Source of the DNA: Massilia sp.
GTDB taxonomy: Bacteria > Pseudomonadota > Gammaproteobacteria > Burkholderiales > Burkholderiaceae_D
Assembly (NCBI GenBank): GCA_003520365.1
Contig: DOUW01000092.1
Location: 9,079 to 14,250 of the forward strand
DNA: 5,172 nt
Reading direction: 5' to 3'
Shown: positions 1-4,996 of the stretch, one piece after another
How positions within the stretch are numbered: the first letter of the stretch is position 1
Layout: each line of letters starts with the position of its first letter
Program-made: the position numbers and the translations under genes
The notes under the pieces: model-generated
Databases searched by the model: none
The model's input: the letters and a program-made list of their open reading frames with translations, nothing else
What the model was told of the DNA's origin: nothing

Positions 1-19
1 AATCCCGCACGGCCTACCA
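1..19 (+). tRNA. 3' end of a tRNA gene (partial, cut by window edge)
   Basis: The first 19 nt read as the end of a tRNA: AAT fits T-loop positions 58-60, CCCGC (4-8) the 3' strand of the T-stem, ACGGCCT (9-15) the 3' acceptor strand, A16 the discriminator base, and CCA (17-19) an encoded 3' terminus. A strong intrinsic terminator starts 12 nt later, as expected for the last tRNA of a transcript. The 5' acceptor strand would have to be AGGCCGT, which lies outside the window. The anticodon is not visible, so the amino acid identity cannot be given. The call rests on the layout of a short stretch only; a chance match is possible but unlikely given the terminator. Confidence 0.7.
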
Positions 20-30
20 CGAATACACAG
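1..30 (+). repeat. Direct repeat copy 1: tRNA 3' end plus trailer
   Basis: This segment matches 2570-2599 at 27 of 30 positions; the differences are at 3, 17 and 27. It covers the T-stem strand, acceptor strand and CCA of the tRNA plus 11 nt of trailer. Copy 1 has the intact CCA and is presumably the functional tRNA end. tRNA 3' ends are the standard attachment sites of tyrosine-recombinase elements, so it could be an att site. No recombinase is visible in the window. Confidence 0.75.
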
Positions 31-60
31 AAAGCCCACGAACTTCGGTTCGTGGGCTTT
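31..60 (+). terminator. Intrinsic terminator behind the tRNA, possibly bidirectional
   Basis: A perfect 13-bp stem (31-43 paired with 48-60) closes a TTCG loop with a C-G closing pair, the very stable cUUCGg tetraloop. The stem runs into TTTTTGCTTT on the + strand. It would end the tRNA transcript. On the - strand the same hairpin lies 32 nt past the stop of the leftward lipoprotein gene and has a run of As before it, so it could also end that transcript, although the T-tract on that side is short. Confidence 0.92.
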
Positions 61-92
61 TTGCTTTCTCGCCTGTCTTTTGTTTGAAAGAG

Positions 93-836
93 TCATTTGA
101 CTCCCGATAGTGCGATGCGCTCTGGACTGACGGGCTTGCCGATCTGCACACTGACTGGCTCGGTCAGCACGACCATCTTGTCGCGGCCCGGAACAAGCTC
201 GTATGCGTACAACACGATAGGGTCACCTGCTCCATCCCGCAACAGACCCGCGTTCGTGTTGGCTGCGCACTTGTCCAGCGTTATGCCTCCGCGCAAGTAG
301 GCTGACAAGCAACGCATGCCAATGCCGCCGACCGTTCTTTTCTCGGCATAGGAAGCTTCGTCGGAAGCCGCTTTCGAAGGATCCCACCCCGAGGGCGCTG
401 GCGGAATCACCTCAGTATCACCGCCCATTTCACGCCGCTGCCCGTATACCTCACCCCCGCGCACCACAGCTTCGGTAATGACTGAATCAAGTCGGGTCTT
501 GCAGCCAGCTTCCTCCATAACGACGTTAAACTCCTCATGCCGGATGAGGTAGCCGCTCCCGCTGCTGAGATAGGTGCTGCGCTTCGTCACGAAGTCGGCC
601 GGCAATACCACCAGCGGCGGCGGTGGTGGAAGGTGCTGGATGGCCTGCACACGTGCGCACATGTCGTAGGCCAGGCGAAACACCTTCATATAGGCCTCGA
701 GCGATTCCGGCCGCATCTGCGTGACGATTTCGTAAGGCTGGGCCGCCGCATCGACAGTCTGCCGGTCGCATGCCGGGAGGGCTGCAAACATCCCAAGGAC
801 AGCGCCCACGGAAGCTACTGCTCGTCCCGACATCAT
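93..836 (-). CDS. Putative lipoprotein of unknown function, 247 aa
   Basis: I do not recognise this family. Residues 1-23 form a lipoprotein signal: Arg5, a hydrophobic core, then a lipobox LPAC with Cys23 as the lipidation site. Asp24 follows the Cys, which in E. coli would favour retention in the inner membrane; whether that rule holds here is unknown. The mature part has four further cysteines (60, 112, 176, 190), enough for two disulfides in the periplasm, a run of five prolines (70-74), and no recognisable catalytic motif. The start at 836 is chosen because AAGGA lies 9 nt upstream and the lipoprotein signal begins there. An in-frame ATG at 899 would put 21 unrelated residues before the signal, and the ATG at 833 is a near-equivalent alternative. 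The gene diverges from the OmpA-family lipoprotein across 536 bp and ends just before the tRNA terminator. Confidence 0.75.
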   Translation of the reverse strand: MMSGRAVASVGAVLGMFAALPACDRQTVDAAAQPYEIVTQMRPESLEAYMKVFRLAYDMCARVQAIQHLPPPPPLVVLPADFVTKRSTYLSSGSGYLIRHEEFNVVMEEAGCKTRLDSVITEAVVRGGEVYGQRREMGGDTEVIPPAPSGWDPSKAASDEASYAEKRTVGGIGMRCLSAYLRGGITLDKCAANTNAGLLRDGAGDPIVLYAYELVPGRDKMVVLTEPVSVQIGKPVSPERIALSGVK

Positions 837-845
837 GAATATATA

Positions 846-850
846 TCCTT
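846..850 (-). promoter_or_regulatory. Ribosome binding site of the leftward lipoprotein
   Basis: On the - strand AAGGA is followed after 9 nt (an AT-rich stretch) by ATGATG at 836-831. This site decides the start at 836 over the longer reading frame from 899, which has no such motif placed correctly. Confidence 0.6.
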
Positions 851-933
851 CGTAAAAACAGCAGAGATCGGCGGGGCCAGCCCTCAACAGCGGTTGCAAC
901 CCAGTCTTGATGGAAGAATTATGCGTAAAGAAT

Positions 934-949
934 TAAGGAGAATTCCTTA
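934..949. promoter_or_regulatory. 16-bp dyad, operator-like
   Basis: TAAGGA, a GAAT centre and TCCTTA form a perfect 6-bp inverted repeat about 100 bp upstream of the leftward lipoprotein start. The position would suit a repressor or activator site, or a small hairpin in the leader. No matching regulator is known to me and the dyad is short enough to be chance. Confidence 0.25.
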
Positions 950-1169
950 CGGAAGAAAATTCCCGCTGGTGGAATATTTGCCACTCCCGGTTGACACTCA
1001 ATAAAACAAGAGTATTGAAAGTATCGCGCAGGCAGGCATGCCATTTCTCAAAGCCCGCAACTAGCCGGGCCTGCATGGCGAATAGCGGAATCCCAACGCA
1101 GACTCATATTGCCCTCTCACGCCGCTTGGTATGCGACGTGGATAAGAAATAGAAAACCTGCTTTCAAGA

Positions 1170-1189
1170 AAATATCACGAAATATCACC
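1170..1189. repeat. Tandem 10-bp direct repeat in the divergent promoter region
   Basis: AAATATCACG is followed directly by AAATATCACC, giving two copies with 9/10 identity and a period of one helical turn. Such phased copies can be binding sites for a regulator, but there is no independent evidence for that here. The repeat lies about 185 bp before the OmpA-family start. Confidence 0.45.
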
Positions 1190-1336
1190 GCCTGACTCCA
1201 GAGTGCACTGAGCTTCGCCCATGGCGCCTTATTATGCGGATAAAAGAGGCACACATCTTATCAAATATTTCGGTGCACTATTTTTAAAGCGACTGGAATT
1301 ATTACTATTACGCGAATGGCTTCTGATATCATCGGC

Positions 1337-1342
1337 TAAAAT
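1337..1342 (+). promoter_or_regulatory. Candidate -10 box for the OmpA-family gene
   Basis: TAAAAT matches the sigma70 -10 consensus at 5 of 6 positions and lies 30 bp before the ATG at 1373. No good -35 hexamer is found 16-18 bp upstream, so the call is tentative; other AT-rich hexamers between 1260 and 1330 are competitors. The ribosome binding site is a weak GAAGA at 1360-1364. Confidence 0.25.
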
Positions 1343-1372
1343 CCTGCATATTTCATTTCGAAGAAAACGAAC

Positions 1373-2404
1373 ATGTCCCGACATTCCGTAGCTATCGTTT
1401 TGGCAGTCATGAGCTTTTCCCTCGCCGCCTGCAAGCCCAAACCTGCCGAACAACACGCTGACGTTGCCGCCGCTACCACAGACCCATCGCCTGGGTCGAA
1501 CGGAGCGAGTACTACGCCGACCAGTAGCGCCGCCCCGGCGTCCCAGGCGCAGTTCGATATCGAAAAAGTGCCGGTCAATAATGCCGTGCTGCCCCCCTTC
1601 CCTTATCTTGAATACCCGCCAGGCCTCAACGAAGAGGGAATGTTTACGAAGAAGGCGAATTTCGACTCGCTCTACGTGGTCGCCGGGAAGCAACTCAGGA
1701 AAGTGGAAGGACGTTTCGAGTCGCACAGGTTTTACCTGAGCGATGTGAAGATGAGCGAAGTGGAAGCGCGGCGCAACTACGAAAACCTGATTGCGCAGAT
1801 GGGTGGCGTGAAGGTCAACGAAGCAACCCCTACCGAATTGGCTCCGGACTCGGTCGACGAGATCATCGCAAACCAGGAGAAAACCCGCTACGCCGACGGA
1901 AGCATGAGTTACGATGTCTATCTGGTACGGAAACCCGACCAGCTGGTATGGATCGTGCTCATGGCCGGCAGCAGCTATGTCAACACGTTCGTGATGGCGG
2001 AACAGCCATTCAAGCAGACCGTCGCCTTTGTCACGGCCGATGCCATGCAAACCCAACTGGCTTCAGCCGGCCACGTCGCGCTGTACATCAACTTCGATAC
2101 CGACAAGGCCAGCATCCGCCCGGATGGCAGGCCGGCCGTGGACGAGATCGCCAAGCTCCTGGAGAAGGACTCTTCCCTGAAGCTGACCATCGAAGGCCAT
2201 ACCGATAATGTTGGCGATCCCGCGCACAACAAGGCCTTGTCGCAGCAGCGGGCGGACGCCGTGATGGGTTCGCTGCTTGCCGCCGGCATCGCCAAGGAGC
2301 GCCTCGGTACCGTGGGCCTGGGCGATACCAAGCCGGTGGCCGATAACAAGGACGAGGAAGGGCGCGCCAAGAACCGGCGCGTCGAGCTGGTCAAGCGCAC
2401 CTGA
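1373..2404 (+). CDS. OmpA-family peptidoglycan-binding lipoprotein, 343 aa
   Basis: The protein is predicted to be lipid-anchored, with its C-terminus holding the cell wall. Residues 1-20 are a lipoprotein signal with lipobox LAAC and Cys20 as the lipidation site; Lys21 follows, compatible with outer-membrane sorting. Residues 25-59 are an Ala/Ser/Thr/Pro-rich flexible linker. Residues about 65-225 form a less familiar domain with an EGR segment and a YLVRKP segment, faintly like DUF4892 in layout (from memory, unverified). Residues 234-341 are a clear OmpA C-terminal domain: FDTDKASIRPDG at the start, GHTDNVGD (275-282), LSQQRADAV (289-297) and NRRVEL (334-339). Asp278 and Arg293 are the positions that contact diaminopimelate in this family. 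The length is complete and no frameshift is seen. A distinct middle domain separates it from simple Pal or YiaD proteins, so no gene symbol is given. Confidence 0.93.
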   Translation: MSRHSVAIVLAVMSFSLAACKPKPAEQHADVAAATTDPSPGSNGASTTPTSSAAPASQAQFDIEKVPVNNAVLPPFPYLEYPPGLNEEGMFTKKANFDSLYVVAGKQLRKVEGRFESHRFYLSDVKMSEVEARRNYENLIAQMGGVKVNEATPTELAPDSVDEIIANQEKTRYADGSMSYDVYLVRKPDQLVWIVLMAGSSYVNTFVMAEQPFKQTVAFVTADAMQTQLASAGHVALYINFDTDKASIRPDGRPAVDEIAKLLEKDSSLKLTIEGHTDNVGDPAHNKALSQQRADAVMGSLLAAGIAKERLGTVGLGDTKPVADNKDEEGRAKNRRVELVKRT

Positions 2405-2407
2405 GGC

Positions 2408-2439
2408 GCGGGCAGGCAAGGCGGCCCGCACCGATGCGG
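2408..2439 (+). other. GC-rich hairpins just after the OmpA-family stop
   Basis: Two mutually exclusive stems lie within 35 bp of the stop codon: GCGGGC (2408-2413) with GCCCGC (2424-2429), and CCGCA (2426-2430) with TGCGG (2435-2439) around a 4-nt loop. Neither is followed by a T-tract, so neither is a normal intrinsic terminator. They could protect the mRNA 3' end or be chance in GC-rich DNA. Confidence 0.3.
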
Positions 2440-2549
2440 AACCATCCATCACATAAACGAGTGACACGAAATACGGATTGACACTTGCCTGCAGGCTGCC
2501 CAGGCGACGTGCCGCAAGAAAGTCGAGTCCCGGTCGTCACGGCGCTCGG

Positions 2550-2569
2550 CCATGCTGCGATAAGCATGG
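2550..2569. repeat. Hairpin abutting the tRNA-end repeat
   Basis: CCATGCT (2550-2556) pairs perfectly with AGCATGG (2563-2569) around a GCGATA loop. The hairpin ends exactly one base before the direct repeat at 2570. In a real tRNA the T-arm 5' strand and loop would be here, and they are not recognisable. It may be a recombination-site arm or chance. Confidence 0.4.
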
Positions 2570-2599
2570 AAGCCCGCACGGCCTAGCACGAATACGCAG
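2570..2599 (+). repeat. Direct repeat copy 2: degenerate tRNA 3' end (att-like or tRNA remnant)
   Basis: The copy matches 1-30 at 27/30 positions, including 13 identical bases across the T-stem and acceptor strands (2573-2585) and nine more in the trailer (2587-2595). CCA has become GCA (C to G at 2586), so this copy cannot encode a normal 3' end, and no upstream tRNA body is seen. It fits either the distal att site of an element inserted in the tRNA, or what is left of a second tandem tRNA gene. That it is followed by its own terminator favours the tRNA-remnant reading somewhat. Confidence 0.72.
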
Positions 2600-2606
2600 C
2601 AGCAAA

Positions 2607-2636
2607 AAAGGCACCATGAAAAATCATGGTGCCTTT
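2607..2636 (+). terminator. Strong intrinsic terminator, bidirectional
   Basis: A perfect 13-bp stem (2607-2619 with 2624-2636) has an AAAA loop. It is followed by CTGTTTT on the + strand and, read on the - strand, by TTTTTT. It would end + transcripts coming from the OmpA-family gene about 200 bp upstream. The architecture (13 bp plus 4-nt loop, shortly after a tRNA-end repeat) mirrors the hairpin at 31-60, but the stem sequence is unrelated. Confidence 0.9.
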
Positions 2637-2719
2637 CTGTTTTGCGCGCCGTGGCCGGTGCGCCGCGGCAGTCCGGAACGCGTGCTGCTCCAGGAGAATT
2701 TGATACATACGCGAAGCAA

Positions 2720-2725
2720 TATAAA
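2720..2725 (+). promoter_or_regulatory. Candidate -10 box for the small secreted protein gene
   Basis: TATAAA matches the sigma70 -10 consensus at 5 of 6 positions, in an AT-rich island between the terminator and the gene. TTGATA at 2700-2705 resembles a -35 box but the 14-bp spacing is too short, so the promoter is only tentative. It would give a leader of roughly 75 nt. Confidence 0.35.
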
Positions 2726-2806
2726 ACCCTGCCCTGTCCAACCTTCGTCAGTACCGTTCAACAGTCGCGCTTCAGTTCGCGCCTCACTCACGAATAGGAG
2801 ACAGCC

Positions 2807-3151
2807 ATGCGTGCCCTGCTTTGCCTTGCCTTCGCATCATCCACCGCCTTCGCGGCCGCGCCGATGGACCTGGGTGCGGCCATGGACCTGAAGCGCGACG
2901 TCGTGGGCCAGTACCGGCTCGACTCGGGCCTGGCCGTGCGCCTGCAGCTGATCGACGATGAGCTGTATCTCGACCTGAACCGGCGTTACCGCAAACATCT
3001 GCTCCCCGTCGAGGAAAACCTGCTGGTCTCGCGCGACGGTAACGTGACGGTGGAGTATTTCCCGGACGGGCCGGTCGAGCGCATCCTGATCCGGCACGAA
3101 CGCTTGCCGTCGCGCCTGCCGCTGGGCGAACGCAGCTGGCTGGGCAAGTGA
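2807..3151 (+). CDS. Small exported protein of unknown function, 114 aa
   Basis: AGGAG at 2796-2800, 6 nt before the ATG, is a strong ribosome binding site and fixes the start. Residues 1-16 or so are a Sec signal peptide: Arg2, a hydrophobic stretch, and AFA before the probable cleavage site. There is no lipobox, so the mature protein of about 97 residues should be soluble in the periplasm or secreted. The rest (GQYRLDSG at 34-41, then alternating hydrophobic segments up to about residue 97) looks like an all-beta domain, loosely resembling the small beta domains (DUF3471-type) found after some serine hydrolases; that likeness is from memory and weak. No cysteine remains after cleavage and no catalytic motif is seen. 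The gene has its own leader behind a terminator and converges on the nucleotidase gene. Confidence 0.8.
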   Translation: MRALLCLAFASSTAFAAAPMDLGAAMDLKRDVVGQYRLDSGLAVRLQLIDDELYLDLNRRYRKHLLPVEENLLVSRDGNVTVEYFPDGPVERILIRHERLPSRLPLGERSWLGK

Positions 3152-3206
3152 GCGGGCTTCCATCGGCTTTACCGATATATCGCGCTCATTTATAAGCCAG
3201 GCTTCT

Positions 3207-3235
3207 GGTCGACGGCGAGGCTACCGCCGTCGACC
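3207..3235. terminator. Hairpin between convergent genes, probable shared terminator
   Basis: GGTCGACGGCG (3207-3217) pairs perfectly over 11 bp with 3225-3235 around a 7-nt loop. It sits between the stop at 3151 (+) and the stop at 3241 (-), the usual place for a shared terminator. Neither side has a proper T-tract, so it may act weakly, with Rho, or mainly as a 3'-end stabiliser. Confidence 0.55.
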
Positions 3236-3240
3236 GAACC

Positions 3241-4974
3241 TTAACGCGCGACCGCGCCCAGCGGCTGCACCTCGCGCACGCCGTGCGCCGCCGCGGGCAG
3301 CGGGTTCAGCAGGCGGATGCGGTCCAGCTGCAGGCCCGCGCGCGTGACGGTCTTGCCCGGCAGCGACTCGAGGTAGCGCGCGACGACGTCGGTGGCGTCG
3401 AGAACGGTACCGTCCTTGTCCTTCACGACCGTGACGCCGGTGGCCGGCAGGCGGTTGATCAGGTTCGGGATCTGCGGATACCAGAACCCGGCCACGCTGT
3501 AGCGCGCTTCCATGTCCAGCGCCTTCTCGCCGATACGCAGGTGCGTCACGCGCGCGCCCTGGGCCGCCAGCGGGTCGAAGCCGGCCGTCAGGCCGCTGAT
3601 CCCGGCGGTCCAGCCGTTCACCCATTCGCCGGCGCGGGCCTGGGTGTTCTGCGGCTTGCCTTCCAGCGCGTTCTTGATCTGCTTGCCGAGCAGTTCGCCA
3701 CGCGCGATCTGGGCGCCCACCGGCATGAAGTGGTACAGGTCTTCCAGGGTGATCGGACCCGGCGCGACCACGGTGCCGTAGCGGAAGCCCGTGATGATGC
3801 CCAGCTGGGCGTCGCCCTGGCTGCGGAAGGCGTCGGTCAGGAAGTCGTGCGAGGAGCCCTCGATCACCGCCGGCATCGGTTCGTCGCCGAAGTTGCTGCG
3901 GTACAGCGGCACCTCGGTATGGCCGACCACGGTGTCGATCGGGCGGCGCAGCAGCGCACCGCTGAACGGATTGACGACGGCGCCTGGCTTGAACGACGGG
4001 CCGCTGACCAGCGGCGCGCGCACCCGCGCGACCAGGGCGGCGATGCCCTTGTCTTCCGCCAGCCGCTCGGTGATGCGATGCGACACGTAGCGCTTGTCGG
4101 CCACCACGCCCTTCTCGACGCGCACGCGCAGCTCGCCCACCATCTGGCCGTCCATGCCCTGCTCCACGATCAGGGTGCCGTTGCGCGAGAACACCGGCTC
4201 CGGCGTCAGTTCATGCTTGTCCGACGACAGGATCACGTCCACGCCGGGGAAAGCATCGGCCAGCGTCAGGTTGCCGTGCAGGCCCAGTTCCGAGATCACG
4301 ACCACCAGGTCGACGTCCTGGGCACGCACTTCCTTCACGTACTGTTCGAATTCGGCGCGGCCGTCGGTGAAGCGCAGCCCGGCGGTGATCTTCGGGTCGC
4401 CGGCCTGGGGGCCGCGGTCCGAGGTGAAGCCGATGATGCCGACGCGCAGGCCGCCGACCTCCCTGACGATGTAGGGCGGGGCCACGGTCTGGCCGCTCTT
4501 CGCTTCCAGGCCCGGATAGTTGTCGTAGTACAGGTTGGCCACGACCGGGTTCCAGCGCGCCAGCGGCTTGTCGCCGGTGAAGTAGGAGAGGAACTTGTCG
4601 GCGCCATACACGTAATCCCAGTTGCCCGGCGTGTAAGCGTCGAAGCGGAAGGCATTGAGCACCTCGATCATCGCTTCGCCGCGGGTGAACATCGCTTCGG
4701 CGCCGCCGTGCAGCGTGTCGCCGGTGTTCACCAGCAGGGTCTTGCCGGGATGGGCGCGGCGGATCTGTTCGACCAGCGTGTAGATGCGCGCCACGCCGCC
4801 TTCGGTCTTGCCGGCGGCATCGCTGCGCACGCTCGGATGCGGCACCAGGTGGCCGTGCAGGTCGCCCATGTGGATCAGCGTCAGTTCGCCGCTGCCGTTG
4901 CCGGCCAGCGCGGGAGCGCAGGCAGCGAAGATGGCGCCGCCAAGGGCCGCCGCGAGTACTTTGTGCAACTTCAT
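3241..4974 (-). CDS. SoxB/UshA-like periplasmic metallophosphatase (5'-nucleotidase family), 577 aa
   Basis: The family hydrolyses phosphate esters such as nucleotides in the periplasm (UshA) or sulfur bonds in SoxB; the substrate here is not known. Residues 1-24 are a signal peptide ending ALA; FAAC at 16-19 is a poor lipobox. The metallophosphatase domain (about 30-290) shows GDLH (Asp38, His40), GDTLHGG (Asp86) and GNWDYVYG (Asn118). The C-terminal 5'-nucleotidase domain (about 345-550) shows GSSHDFLTDAF (373-383) and GFRYGT (396-401), closer to SoxB than to UshA in my memory of those families. Oddly, the usual THLG histidine is Glu229, the first His of GHxH is Asp252 (SDKHE, 251-255), and the catalytic His after Asn118 is Trp119. 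No sox genes are visible. The start is set by AAGGAG 6 nt upstream; a longer in-frame start at 5085 would overlap the upstream chemoreceptor gene. Length is normal for the family. Confidence 0.9.
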   Translation of the reverse strand: MKLHKVLAAALGGAIFAACAPALAGNGSGELTLIHMGDLHGHLVPHPSVRSDAAGKTEGGVARIYTLVEQIRRAHPGKTLLVNTGDTLHGGAEAMFTRGEAMIEVLNAFRFDAYTPGNWDYVYGADKFLSYFTGDKPLARWNPVVANLYYDNYPGLEAKSGQTVAPPYIVREVGGLRVGIIGFTSDRGPQAGDPKITAGLRFTDGRAEFEQYVKEVRAQDVDLVVVISELGLHGNLTLADAFPGVDVILSSDKHELTPEPVFSRNGTLIVEQGMDGQMVGELRVRVEKGVVADKRYVSHRITERLAEDKGIAALVARVRAPLVSGPSFKPGAVVNPFSGALLRRPIDTVVGHTEVPLYRSNFGDEPMPAVIEGSSHDFLTDAFRSQGDAQLGIITGFRYGTVVAPGPITLEDLYHFMPVGAQIARGELLGKQIKNALEGKPQNTQARAGEWVNGWTAGISGLTAGFDPLAAQGARVTHLRIGEKALDMEARYSVAGFWYPQIPNLINRLPATGVTVVKDKDGTVLDATDVVARYLESLPGKTVTRAGLQLDRIRLLNPLPAAAHGVREVQPLGAVAR

Positions 4975-4980
4975 TTGAAA

Positions 4981-4986
4981 CTCCTT
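4981..4986 (-). promoter_or_regulatory. Ribosome binding site of the metallophosphatase
   Basis: AAGGAG on the - strand lies 6 nt before the ATG at 4974. It is the full Shine-Dalgarno core at good spacing and decides this start over the in-frame ATG at 5085. It sits in the 22-bp gap after the chemoreceptor stop. Confidence 0.9.
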
Positions 4987-4996
4987 ACAAAAAACA

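Larger units (their letters stand above)
837..1372. other. Divergent intergenic region, AT-richer than its surroundings
   Basis: This 536-bp stretch separates two divergent lipoprotein genes and must hold both promoters. I see no convincing gene in it. It contains a 16-bp dyad (934-949), a GCCCG/CGGGC hairpin (1053-1070, 8-nt loop) that competes with a GCAGGC/GCCTGC pairing (1032-1037 with 1069-1074), a 10-bp tandem direct repeat (1170-1189), and several AT-rich hexamers resembling -10 boxes. A consensus TTGACA at 991-996 has no good -10 partner at 16-18 bp. The length is generous for a simple divergent promoter, so an uncharacterised small RNA or a decayed gene is possible but not shown. Confidence 0.6.
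2405..2806. other. Intergenic region holding the second tRNA-end copy and terminator
   Basis: This 402-bp stretch has no convincing gene. In order it holds GC-rich hairpins after the OmpA stop, a 10-bp palindrome GCCTGCAGGC (2487-2496), a 7-bp-stem hairpin (2550-2569), the degenerate tRNA-end repeat (2570-2599), a strong terminator (2607-2636), and a leader with a candidate -10 box (2720-2725) for the small secreted protein gene. The sequence before 2570 does not fold as the rest of a tRNA. Confidence 0.6.

Noticed and set aside
837..899. Longer start (ATG at 899) for the leftward lipoprotein
   Set aside because: It adds 21 residues ahead of a complete lipoprotein signal, and the ribosome binding site at 846-850 points to the ATG at 836.
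537..1004. Open frame on the + strand across the leftward lipoprotein
   Set aside because: It is antisense to a protein with a proper lipoprotein signal and ribosome binding site, and its own product shows no signal or domain.
991..1019. Promoter with TTGACA at 991-996
   Set aside because: The -35 is perfect, but the hexamers at 16-18 bp spacing (TATTGA, ATTGAA) are poor -10 boxes and no gene starts within 350 bp on this strand.
1232..2056. Long open frame on the - strand across the OmpA-family gene
   Set aside because: It is antisense to a clear OmpA-family coding sequence, has no recognisable motifs, and reflects GC-rich codon use.
2502..2588. A complete long-variable-arm tRNA ending in the second repeat copy
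   Set aside because: The length would fit, but the 5' end AGGCGAC does not pair with ACGGCCT, no T-arm or anticodon stem forms, and the end is GCA instead of CCA.
2478..2891. Open frame on the + strand spanning 2478-2891
   Set aside because: It starts with TTG, runs through the terminator hairpin at 2607-2636 and overlaps the signal-peptide gene at 2807 in another frame, so it is not a believable gene.
4916..4930. Lipobox in the metallophosphatase signal peptide (FAAC, residues 16-19)
   Set aside because: Phe at -3 is unfavourable and a good signal peptidase I site (ALA, residues 22-24) follows, so a soluble periplasmic protein is more likely.
3241..4974. Naming the gene soxB
   Set aside because: The resemblance to SoxB is in domain layout and some motifs only; the ligand residues differ and no other sox genes are in the window.
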